Assembly (NCBI GenBank): GCA_018292915.2
Contig: JACVVK020000054.1
Span: forward strand, 1,152,501-1,216,500
Direction: 5' to 3'
Origin: Batillaria attramentaria
Lineage: Eukaryota; Mollusca; Gastropoda; Batillariidae
DNA: 64,000 bases
A model generated the notes under the pieces. That model had not been told where the DNA came from and searched no databases. It was given only the letters and a program-made list of their open reading frames with translations. The position numbers were made by a program, and so were the translations under genes. Below are positions 23,775-36,979 of the stretch, piece by piece (positions within the stretch are counted from its first letter, which is position 1; each line of letters starts with the position of its first letter).

Positions 23775-24774
23775 AGCAACTGAGCAAGCAAACCCAGCCG
23801 AGTGCCGGGCTGCGCAAATGGGCTGCATAAGTTTACTACGTGTATTTGTATCAAGTTGTTCGTCAAGTTGTTTTTCAACTCAAGTTGTTGTTTACACGGT
23901 AATTACGCAAGTCAGTGGCCCGGCTCTGCCAACGCAATACGGTTTCCGTCACGAGACTATGATCCAGTCGTATTTATATTTCGGGCAGAACGTAATATGT
24001 GTTGGTCGGGTACTGACCGGTCAGGATGTCAGCCGGGTCTCTCAGTGCAGCCATAACTTGACTGCTGACAGGTCACCAGCTGCTTGATTGGGTCATCAGC
24101 GTTCCAATGACGAAGCATCCACAATTATACACAAAAAGCTCAAAGGCCCTAATTTTCAGATTTCTAGGCTCGCTGACCGAATGAGGCTGATCGTTCTGAG
24201 CGGCCGGCTCAGCCGGTGTCAATTTTGGTAATCCGACAGTGCCGCCTAGCGTCACACCAATACTGAAGACACTGACTGTACAAGCACGGCTGACAAATCA
24301 TCAGTACTGACATGTGCAGCCGGCCAGGCATGCGTTCACCTGATTGGAGCCAAAGCTGACGCAGTAGCCGGTGACAGTGTGGTTACAATCCTCGACCTTG
24401 GATGCTTAGTTTCAGTACTTCGTCAACTCAGTTTGCACGGCCATCAGCGTCAGTGTTGCATTTGGAGCTGTACGAGCCGAGACTGGCTATCATTCGAGCG
24501 CACAGACGCAGCGGTCAGCCACACTGCAGTGCAACTGTTCCAAAACTGACACTGAGAAGTCTCTTTATATAAAACCTGGTAATGGTAGCAATAACACCTT
24601 TACTGAAGAATCAATGTATACAGTCATGTACTTATCACTGATGCACTACTGTATCAATACTAGCCATCATCTGTATGCAGTGAAAGATGTATTTGTCATT
24701 TGTTCAAGGGCTCGGCAGTGATTAATATAATGATAATTATACAGAGTGCTTATATTATACTTGAAAGACTCCCG

Positions 24775-24789
24775 ACACACACACACATA

Positions 24790-24820
<31 letters not shown>

Positions 24821-24854
24821 GCGCGCACGCACTGCACACACGCACGCACGCCGG

Positions 24855-24889
<35 letters not shown>

Positions 24890-24904
24890 ACCGGCACACA
24901 CACA
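24775..24904. repeat. Compound (CA)n(CG)n microsatellite
   Basis: (CA)n runs into (CG)n at 24807-24826, then (CA)n again, with GCCGG and CTGACCGG interruptions. Confidence 0.85.
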
Positions 24905-25234
24905 CTGGCCGGCACACTGACGGACACACTGACTTCACTGACATACTGTAAACTGTTCGGCCCACAAATACAAATGTACACTGGGACTGAACATGATATA
25001 CCTGAGACTCAGTGAACAGACGAATTCAGTGGTGTCAGTGTAAAACGTCAGTCAAAGGCCTGACTGACGCCGGGAAAAGCCGGTAAGTCTTACGCTGGAT
25101 TTGAACTGGGACCGTGACAGTCACGGTGTGGGCAGATTGGGTGAGTAGTTCAAGTCGGCTGGCAGCAAGTCAGTTCCAGGCCCACATCATGTGCTGGGCT
25201 ACTCGGAAACAGTTACATGACTGATTGAAGCCGG

Positions 25235-25354
25235 TGTAGCATCCGGTCCGGTCCCCCCTCTGAAGTAGTCCCCCGAAACTGCTCTAAGCAAAGTGTTGTA
25301 GCGTTTTATTTACTTTTTAATTTCTTATAAGTGTCAGGAACATTTCTAGATCAG

Positions 25355-25424
<70 letters not shown>

Positions 25425-25675
25425 CTCTGAATATAACTGTTGTCTGATACACATAAAAAGCAACAAATAAACAAACAAAACACCGTCTCCAGGCTCACCC
25501 AAACAGCAACAATAAATACAGGATTCTCGAATTTCAACTCAGAAAAATGTCATCTAACATCGTGGATGAATTTAGGTTTATTTCTTTGCAGGGGGGGACC
25601 ATTATAGAGCAGTTTTTGCCACGAATTGGTCCCCCGGGGGACTACTTCAGAGGGGGGACCGGACCGGATCCTACA
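25235..25675. mobile_element. TGTAG...CTACA inverted-repeat transposon, short copy (441 bases)
   Basis: The ends TGTAGCATCCGGTCCGGTCC and GGACCGGACCGGATCCTACA form terminal inverted repeats of about 45 bases, the right one continuing further inward. CCGG flanks both ends (25231-25234 and 25676-25679), consistent with a 4-base target-site duplication. The interior holds a (GT)n microsatellite (25357-25422). Non-autonomous relative of the larger element at 28203-29893. TGT/ACA ends with a 4-base duplication recall the Ginger superfamily, from memory only. Confidence 0.75.
25357..25422. repeat. (GT)n microsatellite inside the 441-base transposon
   Basis: About 33 GT units, uninterrupted. Confidence 0.95.
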
Positions 25676-25679
25676 CCGG

Positions 25680-27148
<1,469 letters not shown>

Positions 27149-27592
27149 CAGTGGCCCCGTTTACATTACAGAGCGCTCTGAGGGCGCCCCTAAAGCGCAC
27201 CGCACTGTCGGAGAGCGCTCCACGGCGCTTACATTACACAATCGTGGAAGGGGAGCTGATATGTCACGTGCTCTCGAGGAACGTGACATATTCAAGATGG
27301 CAGCGCCCAGAAAACACGTGTTTTTGTATGCCCGGCAGAAAAACAAACAAACAAACAAACAAACAAAAAAACGATCGTTCGCCATTTGCAAAAAATTAAT
27401 GGCCTGTTGCCGTGGGCTACGGTGACACCGGGCCCCACGTGACGTGACGAAAGCACCCTAAGCTAGAGCGCCCTCAGACTACCCACTGTAGGTAGTCTGA
27501 GAGCGGTGCGCTTTCGGAGCGGTTTGTCCAAGTGTAAACGCGACAGGGCGCTCTCAGAGCGGTATTTTAAGCTAATGTAAACGCGGCCAATG
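27149..27592. mobile_element. MITE with about 21-base inverted repeats
   Basis: The left end CAGTGGCCCCGTTTACATTA and the right end TAATGTAAACGCGGCCAATG are inverse complements with two mismatches. The interior is CpG-rich with repeated GAGCGCTCT/GAGCGGT motifs and no ORF. The target-site duplication is not clear. Confidence 0.6.
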
Positions 27593-27673
27593 GTTCCAGT
27601 GCTACACTACCGACCGCTTCAGAAGTAGCGCCGTCGGGACAAACTGTCTTCAGTGCTAGTCCTCTTCAAAAGT

Positions 27674-27839
27674 GGGTGGGTGGGTGTTTCAGGGTTTAAC
27701 GTCCTTTTCCATCAAAAACTGACGGGGCAACGAGAAAAAGGTCTGCACAACTGAATATTTGGCCCCAGCCGCCAGGGATCGAACTCACGATCCGAGCATT
27801 GAAAGTCCAACGCTCTACCGTTCGACTGTCCAGGCTCCC
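27674..27839 (-). mobile_element. tRNA-derived SINE, copy 1
   Basis: On the - strand it starts GGGGAGCCTGGACAGTCGAA, with A-box-like and B-box-like (GAGTTCGATCC) motifs. It continues through GGGGCCAAATATT and ends in AACGTTAAACCCTGAAACACC-like sequence with CCCACCCACC. A perfect 13-base target-site duplication CCTCTTCAAAAGT flanks it at 27661-27673 and 27840-27852. Confidence 0.85.
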
Positions 27840-28202
27840 CCTCTTCAAAAGTAACACGACCTCCAGGACAGAGTGTTTCCAGACAGTAGCACCGAGTGTT
27901 TCCATATCTAAATTTGAGTAGCACCGAGTGTTTCCAGAGGTCTTCGGTCTGTCGGCGTGAAACTGAGACTGAAAGGGGCCGATTATTAACCAGATAAAGA
28001 CGTTGACTAACGTATTTCTACAATGCAAAGGGTGGGTGGGGTGTTTGGGAGTTTAACGTCCTTTTTGTTTTCCACCACATACGGGTGATATCAAAGACGG
28101 GGCAACGATGAAAAAGCCAGCACAAACATTTGGCCCCAGCCGGGATACGAACTCACGACCCGAGCATTAGAAGTCCAACGCTCTCCCATTCGGCCACCCC
28201 GG

Positions 28203-28613
28203 TGTAGGATCCGGTCCGGTCCCCCCTCTGAAGCAGTCCCCCGGGGGACCAATTCGTGGCAAAAACTGCTCTATAATGGTCCCCCCTTAGACATCCAGCC
28301 TCGTTTTCGACTGGTCCCCCTGGGCGATTTTGGTCCCCCCTCGCATCCAAAGTAGGCCCCCTCTCGAACTGGTCCCCCTCTTTTCTAACCAATGTAGAGC
28401 TATGTCAGTATTTATTTTTAACTTTATTGTTATAGTGTGTGTCAACTCAGTAGAAAACGTGACTCTGGATCTCTCTCACACTCTCTCTCTCTCTCTCTCG
28501 CCCCCCACACTTTCTCTCCTCCCCCCATCTCTCAAACACACACACACACACATTATGCACGCACGCACGCACGCGTGCACACTCACTCACGCACGCACGC
28601 ACGCAAACACACA

Positions 28614-28644
<31 letters not shown>

Positions 28645-29893
28645 CTCTTTCGTTATATGTATAATTATTTTCATTTTTGTACAGAGATGTTATTCAAGAT
28701 GATCTTGAACTGGGTCAAGGTTACAGTGTCAAATCTAAACTTTTAAAAGTGATTTAACTTCGTAGATTTGCCGTTCTATGTAGCCTATACTTTTGTTTTT
28801 TTTATTTTCTCTTTTTTTTTTGTGGGATGAGGAAACGGTCGCCACTAAAAAACAAAAGTATAGGCTACATAGAACGGCAAATCTACGAAGTTAAATCACT
28901 TTTAAAAGTTTAGATTTGTTTTTTCTTTTCTTTTATTTATTTTTTTTGTGGGATGAGAAAACGGTCGCCACGCTTCTTGACACGTCACGTGACTCGTGTC
29001 AAACATGCCTATAATTATAAGTACACGACAATTCATTCCGTACTTGGGCCACCGAGGTTGAGATATTTGCTGCAGCCACCCTCTTGGACACGCCCGTGTA
29101 TGTGTTCACAAGAGAGGCTCCAGGCCGACAACCTAGGTGGCTGAAATACGGGCCAGTTTGGCAATCGGCCCCATTGAAAACAGACAGAGTAATTTATATA
29201 ATGAATCTTGGACATCACTTTGCTCCTGTTTTTTGTGTCACTCCTTAGACCAGAACTGTTAGTCTTCTGCTGTTTTTGTTGTTTCAAGGGTCATGATTTG
29301 AGACACTGGTACTCAGTCTTGACTGTCTACTTGAAGTACGCTGAAAGCCAAAGGTGGCAACTAGTTTTCATGTCATGGACACTTACTTAATTTTGAAGAA
29401 ATATTTTTCTATGGCGTTGTATAGAAAATATTAGATACTTGGTCTTTGATGTTATTCTCTAAATGCTATTTCCAGTTTTAAAAAAATGACAGGAAATGTG
29501 GACAGCAAAAAACAACCAATGCAAAAAAACAACTGAAAGAAACAAGAACACAACCAAACAAATATATCTCACACACACAAAAATAACAACAAGCACATAA
29601 ATCGGAAAAAAAGAAAAAAAATGTTCCTATGGCCCTGTGCTTTTGGGGACAATAAAGTTTTGTAACAATAAAGTTAAAAATAAATACTGACATAGCTCTA
29701 CATTGGTTAGAAAAGAGGGGGACCAGTTCGAGAGGGGGCCTATTTTGGATGCGAGGGGGGACCAAAATCGCCCAGGGGGACCAGTCGAAAACGAGGCTGG
29801 ATGTCTAAGGGGGGGACCATTATAGAGCAGTTTTTGCCACGAATTGGTCCCCCGGGGGACTACTTCAGAGGGGGGACCGGACCGGATGCTACA
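28203..29893. mobile_element. TGTAG...CTACA transposon with 230-base inverted repeats
   Basis: The left repeat 28203-28434 and right repeat 29663-29893 are near-perfect inverse complements over about 230 bases. The repeat ends are rich in GGTCCCCC motifs and contain a CCCCCGGGGG palindrome. CCGG occurs once in the SINE target consensus and on both sides here (28199-28202, 29894-29897), so the insertion made a 4-base duplication. The 1.23 kb interior has a (CT)n(CA)n patch (28473-28645), a perfect 71-base hairpin (28731-28917) and no transposase ORF: a non-autonomous element. Ginger-like by its ends; unproven. Confidence 0.8.
28731..28917. repeat. Perfect hairpin, 71-base arms
   Basis: Arms 28731-28801 and 28847-28917 are inverse complements with no mismatch that I can find. 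The 45-base loop contains GTGGGATGAGGAAACGGTCG, which recurs (one mismatch) at 28948-28967 just outside the right arm. Confidence 0.9.
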
Positions 29894-30021
29894 CCGGCTC
29901 CCCTACAATGCAAAGACATATTATGCACGCTCCTATTTCTGACATATGGCTTTGCGTGAGAGCAGGCATTGTACAAACGTTTTTGTCCATTTTGTCTGCA
30001 CCCCGTGTTCAGCTGGCGTTC

Positions 30022-30331
30022 TGGGCCCGTTTGTAATAGTCGAGGTTAGGGCTTTTAGAGGTAAGAGTTAAACTTCGAACTAAATTAGCTCTAGGGTTAA
30101 ATTTTCTGGTGTTTTTTTGTTGTTGTTTGTTTGTTTGTTTGTTTGTTTTGTTTTAAATCAGGAGGCGGGCCCATTCCAGGGAGGTGCCTGAGCCGTTACA
30201 GAAGGATTTTTTCCTTCCTTTCTTTGCTTCCTTTTTTATATTTAATTTTGCTTCTGGGTTTCTTTTGTCTTAGTCTGGGTTAGGCCCGTAGCCGTGGGTT
30301 AAATTAGCCTCGACTTTTACAAACAGGCCCT
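30022..30331 (+). mobile_element. Short inverted-repeat transposon (MITE), copy 2
   Basis: Same family as 101-381: left end TGGGCCCGTTTGTAATAGTC and right end with GACTTTTACAAACAGGCCC. It aligns along its whole length, with a (GTTT)n expansion in the middle (30112-30152). Confidence 0.75.
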
Positions 30332-31265
30332 GGTTCATGTACATGTAACTCGCTAGGCTGTTATGATCGTCAGTGTCAGTCTAGCTTGTAAATTTGTCAT
30401 AGTTGTAAACGGGAGTCACGATTCTCGGTCATCCACCTCTGCTGTCCTGGACTCACTGAGAAGATAATGTCCGAGTTGTGCTGAACTTGAACTGCAAAAT
30501 AATGGTTCCGCCGGCGACTGACAAGGTGTGAAATATGTATCGCCAGTCCCCGCGCATCTGCCGGTGTAATTCGCGGCAGAAGTCACTAGTCTGCATGAGT
30601 GAGTGGGCGCGGGTCAGTGTAGGCGAAAACAAGGACATGCGAGTGACCTTTGCGGACAAGTACGTGACAGACTCTTATCTACAGATCATGTCACAGTGGA
30701 CCCTAGTTTCTGTCTGTAGTGGACCGTGATTGTATAGATAAAATTGTATACATTCTGTATACAGGTCAGTTGCCTAGTCGGCACTGCAGCAGTGTTCACC
30801 GAGTCGTTGAGTCAATTCGTCAATTTTATTCCAGAAACCCCCTCAGGGCTTACAAGTTTTTAAACAACTATGAACAATCCCCTCCCCCCCCCCTCTCTCT
30901 CTCTCTCTCTCTTAAGGCCTTTTGCCTTCACCCGAATATCATGTGTACACGAAAATCAGTGAAATAAAATGATTTTCAAATCAACAACTAAGGAGGTCAC
31001 ACATCATGGCCACGACTGACTGACAGTCAAGTGAACTCCAAACAGACTTCTCTTTGATTGTCCCGATGCCAGTTCAGTCAACTGACATCATCGTTAGGAC
31101 TGAACCTCAGTTACAGTAATCAAAATGGTTTTCATTCCTTGATCTGCTGCCGGTTTGTAGCTAAGAAAAACTGGCGAAGATCAATCTGACGAGAAGACAC
31201 TTTGATGTGTTCCACAAGTGTTCTACCTTTCTGAACTGATCCACCTCTACACTCCGTCACCTCCA
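30332..31265. other. Intergenic, nothing recognised
   Basis: Unique-looking sequence with a C-run and (CT)n tract at 30881-30913. No convincing ORF or repeat. Confidence 0.5.
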
Positions 31266-31419
31266 GGGGAGCCGGAGTGGCCGAATGGTAGAGCGTTCGA
31301 CTTCTAATGCTCGGGTCGTAAGGCTGGGGCCAAATATTTGTGCTGGCTTTTTCATCCTTGCCCCGTCTTTGATATCACCCGTATGTGGTGGAAAAGGATG
31401 TTAAACTCCCAAACACCCA
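31266..31419 (+). mobile_element. tRNA-derived SINE, copy 3, B box deleted
   Basis: Starts GGGGAGCCGGAGTGGCCGAA and matches the 28.0 kb copy through GGCTGGGGCCAAATATTTGT and TGGTGGAAAAGGATGTTAAA. About 15 bases spanning the pol III B box are missing after GCTCGGGTCGT. Short flanking matches (TCCAGG at 31262-31267 and 31420-31425) may be the duplication. Confidence 0.8.
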
Positions 31420-31865
31420 TCCAGGAAAATCCTTACTCGTTTTACGCGCTAATTCCATCTTTGCTAAGCCAGCTTAAGTCTTGGAAAAGTATGGCTACGC
31501 TCGATATACCATATCTTGGTGATTAGTACAGCTCTTAAGGCGACACAATGTTGTTTACACTTTGCGAGAGCGGTCGAACATTCAAATCAGTTCTACGACT
31601 GTTCTTACATGACTGGAGCTCTCAGTGTGGTCGCCGCATCATCGAGTGCGCTTCTGTTCGCTCAGTGCCAGCATTACAGACCCTGCCACTGTGCTGCTGT
31701 CTAAGTGGGGTGATGGTTGATAGCACAAAAAAAAACAACAGCTCAGAACAATCTGTGAGCATAAGAATGAAAACTGTCGGCAAAACTATTGTACGAGCTC
31801 CTGAAATAACTTTCGCAAAGCCATTAACGATGCGATGTTCGGTCAGAACGGTCATGCCTAAATAC

Positions 31866-31903
31866 ATACGTGGTGGAAAAGGACTTTAAACTCCCAAACA
31901 CCC
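31866..31903 (+). repeat. SINE 3'-end fragment
   Basis: GTGGTGGAAAAGGACTTTAA followed by ACTCCCAAACACC matches the 3' end of the SINE at 31266-31419. Confidence 0.7.
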
Positions 31904-34900
31904 TGACTCTCATGCCTAAATACGAGATTATGAAAAGCGCGTGCCAGGTCGCTCATGATGAGGCCGTCACACACCAGTGTGGGCGACGAAGCATGCGACG
32001 CCGGCGCCCCGTTGCCAAAACTATACAGTCTACAACGGTCGACGGCAGCGAGGCGGTGATCAGATCTTTAAATCCCTCAACAGTGCATTGATCCTTTAAG
32101 CTGGCAGTCATCGGCCGGCTTAGCTTAGGTATTTGGCTATATTAGGCCGATGTCACAGGGGAGTGCTTTTAGTCCGAACAAACAGCGAACATCAGTGGTG
32201 TTTTTCCGTGTTTCTCGTGTGACATAGATGCGGCTACAACATGCCTTTGCCCTAAAATTTTCTAGAGCGAGTTTTGAGCTGTTCTCAATGTTTGTTCGAA
32301 CAAAAACGTCTCCCGAGGTGTCCAGATACGTGCGTATGCCACAGGATCTTTCACTGGAGAATGACTACGTTCCGTGGTTGGAATGAGGCGGTGAAGGGAA
32401 AGTTGTGTGGGCTTGTATGCAGGGTTCCTCGTTCTTCTTGTTCTCTTTGTGTTTTTGTTGTGTTGTGTGTGTTGTGAGATGGTCTCTGTGCAGTCCGCGC
32501 GGATCAGCACATTTATGGCAGATTGAACTCAGTGTTTTGAAACTGATCTTCCAAGGACGGAGACTGGAACAACTTCTCGCAGCTTCAACTTGCGGCGCCT
32601 CCGGCTGTAGTATTCAGAGGACAAACGAAGGAGAAGAAACTCCGAGAAGAAATGGCAACTGCACGAGAGAATCATCAGCAACTGAGAAGAGAATACACAC
32701 TGGATAAGTTCAAACAGCAGCCGGGCTGCGCTTTTCGGTGCCAGTACGAGAATCAGGGCCGTGAACGTGGGGGTGGGGAAAGAGGTGGCCATTTGGGGGA
32801 GGGGGTGGCGGGTGCTGAGTTTCGAAAACATTTTATTAACCGTTGTTCCCCTTCAAAATGGCACTGGTGGTCACCCCCCCCCCCCCCCAAAAAAAAAAAA
32901 AAAAAGAAAAAAAAAAAAAAGAAAGAAAAAAAAAAAGGCACACACACCACCACCACCCCCCAAAAAACAACAACAAAAAACAAACAAAACAACAACCAGC
33001 AAAAAACAACAACACCAAAACAAAAATAAAAACAAACAAACAAACAAACAAACAAAAAACCAAAGCAGAAGAATAAGACGTGATTTAGGACGACATGGGC
33101 TTTTACTTGTGAACATCACGAAAAACGTATGGCATAAACTGACGTAAGTTCTGTTTATTGTGCTAACACGTAACACAGTCCCGACAGAAGGTGAGTCATC
33201 GAACTGCACCTGCTTACGTATACGTCTTTGGCCCAAAATATACCATAGCAGCGCTTTATTTCACATCACAGCAGAGTGCTATAAGGGAGACGAGTCTCTA
33301 ACTCGTTTAGTTTTCGCCACCGCATTATTATATCCAAAGTGGTTTTGTTGTTGTCGTTAGTGTGTTTTTGTTTCTGTTGTTTTCTTGTTTGTTGTTGTTG
33401 TTGTTGGGTTTTTGTTTGTTTGTTTGTTGTTGTTTTTTTTTTTTTTTTTTTTTTTTGGGGGGGGGTTGTTATGTTGTTGTTATTGGTTTGTTTGTTTGTT
33501 TTAGTTTGTTGTTGTTGTTTTGGGGGAGTGAGGGGCTGTTTGTTGATGTTGTTTTGCATGGCGCCTAAGCGCGCTGGAGCCTGTTGGCCGTCTGAGAATA
33601 AGTGAACTTGGCACTTTCTCAGTCCAGGCGACGCTAACTCAGTGGCAAAACATGCTCACTATGGAACGCGATGTAAGTGTCGGAAGTTTGTGCTTTGACT
33701 GATCTAATGCAGGTCATGTGATGATGATTAGCCATTTGCAGGGCGCTTTGAAAGAATCCAGGAAAGATCTGTCAGTTTTCACACGAAGCCCTTTTAGGAA
33801 GAAGAAAGAAGAAAAAAGTGACAGGGGAGGGGGGGGGGGATAATACTGAAGATACATGCGTCTCAGTTGGCCGGGACACTTGTTTCTTATAGTACTGTTG
33901 ATCGATACCACTTCTCGGAGTTTCGACTGAGCTTCTCTCGACGTGACTGACCTGGTGCAAATATGCCAAACACGTACAGTGGCGGCGGAAGATGGAATTC
34001 ATAGGGAACTGGGGTGGGTGGGTTGGGGGGTCGGGGACCGGGGGGTCAGTTGGGGGGGGGGGGTGGTGTGCACCATTTTCAAATTCAGTTTCAAGAATGC
34101 AACAGGACCTGGACCAAGTAATTTGCAATGGGTGTGGGTGTGTGTGTGGGGGGCGGGGGGGGGAGAATGGGGGTCGAAGCCGGCGAGATTTCGGACTTGT
34201 AAGGACAAGCTCTCGTTTCTCAGTCTTCTTAATCTTTCCGGCTTCTTTTCTTCTCAAGTTCTCGAAGTCATTCAGCTCCGTTCAGTTTCTCCTCACACCG
34301 TTCAGCTTTCTTGTCCACAGGAGGATTTTAGGGGCAACCAAAGATACTGTGCCCCCCCCCCCCCCCGAAAAAAAGACGTGACGAGGCATCCCCCCTCCCC
34401 CTCACGTCTGTTCCGCCGCCCTTGCAATAGTTTTGTGCGAGGATCGAGTCAATTCCTTCTTCAAATCAGGGTGAGGAATCCACTGGGCCATCGGGGTTAA
34501 GGTGCAAATGAACTGCTTTGCACGTGCATCCCCCGCACGCGCCGACACTGATGATGATAATAAAGGTCGAGGTTGAATTGTCTGCCGGTGGTGTGGCTGT
34601 GACGTTAGAGAAGTTTGGCAGCACCGAGGCGGGATTTTTCCAACCCTTCGTCATTGGTAGGGTCATGTACGCACTACTGCACCAGCGGGGCTTCACTCCT
34701 TCAGCATTGGCTGCGTGCAGAGACTGTGACAAGCTTTCTCGTGCTGGAAAGTTATAGCTATATACCTACCTCACGGCCGGCTTTCCGCGAACCCTGAAAC
34801 TGTTATGACTGCCTGGTGCCAATTTCACCTCTTCACTTTTTTTTTTTTAACTGCTGAAAGAACGAGAAAAACGCACGGGACAGTAACAACGTTTGTTAAT

Positions 34901-35387
34901 TTGGATTTTTGTTTTGTTGTCATTTTCCTTTCTGAGGGTTTTTCTTACTTCTTATTATGATTTTCATCTTAAAAGGTAGTTCATTTTTCGGTTTTTAACA
35001 GTTAAGGAGCACCTCAAATTTTAACGACAAGATAAGCAAATAAATAAATGTACCCCCGCAAAAAAACAACAACAACAACAAGAAAACAACAACAAAAACA
35101 AACACACAAACAAACAAACACACAAAAAATACAGAAAAAAACAACAACACAAAAAATATAGATAATTATAAAATAACAAAAGAGAATAAAAAAAATAAAA
35201 AAATTAATAAAAACTAAATAAACAAAATTTAAGAAATGTAAGAAGTCAAATAGTTTCGAGAAAGATCAAAATAATAAAAATAGAACTTTCAAAACATTAA
35301 AATGAAATACAATTGTGTGTGCCACAAACGACATTGAATATACAGTCATGTACATGCATCTTTAGACATGGAATCACATCAGATACA

Positions 35388-35582
35388 CAGGGTTGCACAT
35401 TTTCCACAGCTTCTATAGGACAAAGTGTCCTGGAAACAGCAAAGTGATAGGATACAGTGTCCTGGCCACTTAGTGGCAATAAAAATGTTAATAGGACAAA
35501 TGTCCGCTTGAGGTGGGAAAAATAGAACATTTGAAATTTTTATAAGTCAGTGTCCTGGGACCGACTTAAATGTGCAACCCTG
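35388..35582. mobile_element. hAT-like MITE, 195 bases
   Basis: The ends CAGGGTTGCACATTT and AAATGTGCAACCCTG are inverse complements over 15 bases. The interior has several GGACA/TGTCC motifs. GATACA occurs beside the left end and three bases beyond the right end, so the duplication is uncertain. Confidence 0.65.
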
Positions 35583-35844
35583 AATGATACACATCAATGC
35601 CATGTCAGTACAGATGTATTGTCGCAATAGAAAGTCACATGTCACTGGAATGTATCCCTACTGTCCCAATGTTGGTCTTGATACGGGGTTAGCCCTATGT
35701 TCCCGGAACTCTATGTCAGTTCCCGATGCTCTACTGCATGTTCCCGTTCTCAGTATGTGTTCGGGATTAGGCCAATGCAACACGGGAGTGTTTTTATTCC
35801 TAACCTGAACAAACAGCAAGCAGTGGTGTTTAAATTTCTGTTGG

Positions 35845-35847
<3 letters not shown>

Positions 35848-35921
<74 letters not shown>
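35848..35921. repeat. (GT)n microsatellite
   Basis: About 36 GT units, uninterrupted. Confidence 0.95.
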
Positions 35922-36979
35922 CATGCGGCTATTTGCACGGAGCGTGTTTTCAAGTTAGCTGTTCTCGAGTCAGTCACAAAAGCGTCTCCAGTCTGACACT
36001 GATGAGTAGGGTTGCTGTAGGATCACAGACCTTCAGGAGCATAGACATTATACAAGGTCTAAACCGTGCCCCTTCAGTTAACACATTTCGTACCGCGCAC
36101 GAGTGTGCCACGTTTTTGACTCGTTTTCTGTTTTGGCCCTGTATGCCAAAATCAGGCAAGACGAACCGTTCCTGGGCGGCCCTTTATGCAGCCAACACGA
36201 GTATAACACGTGCAACACTCAGTCTTACTAATTCAAATTTAATACATTATGTTTTGTTGTTGTTGTTGTTGTTGGTGTTGTTGTTTTTTAAGTGAGGCCA
36301 CTGGTGCACAACCCCAAACTTTCTTGGTAGGAACTAAGTTAAAGTTTACCACAAAAGTGGCCATATGATTTCAGCGGGAACTTGGTGACACCTGCTACAA
36401 TGCCCAGACCTACTACACATCACAGTCATTGTATGCGGCAGTGTATCAGTGCTGTAAGTTTAGCCAAAACAAGTCGTGATTCCCTGAGGCGTATAGCCTG
36501 GCTTGCATAAAACCAAAGGTAATGCATGGTGTCTGGGAAAAATAATCTTGCAAGCCATACCTGCCATCGCCACAGCCCACTCCAGACGGCAGGCACACGG
36601 TAAATTACCACCACTTGAAAGGTGACTGCTCGGCTATTCTCGTTTCGCAGAGGACGTGGCATGTTTCCAAAGCTGCCGAGAAGCACTGGCAGTGCCACGT
36701 GGCGATGTTAGCAAGAGAATGAGGTGAGTGTTGTCAAGTAGCCGTACATGTCAAGGCCGGCCGCAAGGTGACCGTTGCCGGCTGGCAATGCTAACTAAGC
36801 CATCGAGGACTACACCTTTTTGCGGTCGAGCGGTCAGTGCTTGGACCTAAAGAAAGCGGAGCAACAACAAGAAAAATAACATTTCCACCATAACAACAAT
36901 TAAAAAACAAAATCGAAACAAAAATAAGACTAAATAGTATGATCGCTTGCAAATTGCGTCATCTTGCACATCATCATTC

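Larger units (their letters stand above)
21261..25230. other. Intergenic, no gene seen
   Basis: Contains G/T-rich low complexity (21330-21450), a foldback (22059-22218), a T-tract (22290-22305), a LINE-tail-like fragment (23116-23175), and (CA)n arrays at 23670-23774 and 24775-24904, the latter with a (CG)n core and CTGACCGG-type interruptions. Confidence 0.6.
28031..29902 (-). mobile_element. tRNA-derived SINE, copy 2, split by a transposon
   Basis: Same SINE family as at 27.7 kb. The body is 28031-28198; the 5' end (GGCTCCCC in + orientation) resumes at 29898-29902 after a 1.69 kb insertion. The SINE's own 13-base duplication CTACAATGCAAAG flanks the whole nest at 28018-28030 and 29903-29915. 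This proves the order: SINE first, transposon second. Confidence 0.85.
31426..36979. other. Intergenic, no gene seen
   Basis: Mixed unique and low-complexity DNA: A/C-rich (32875-33060), G/T-rich (33350-33540), poly-C near 34353-34366, A-rich (35040-35290), (GT)n (35848-35921). There is a SINE tail fragment at 31866-31903 and a hAT-like MITE at 35388-35582. Long ORFs here coincide with simple repeats. Confidence 0.6.

Noticed and set aside
32652..33236. Several overlapping ORFs of 75-128 codons
   Set aside because: Composed of Lys/Pro/Asn/Gln runs from A- and C-rich simple repeats; frames on both strands are equally open.
33772..34500. ORFs of 161 and 185 codons on opposite strands
   Set aside because: Gly/Pro-rich translations of G- and C-runs; no recognisable protein family and no splice-consistent neighbours.
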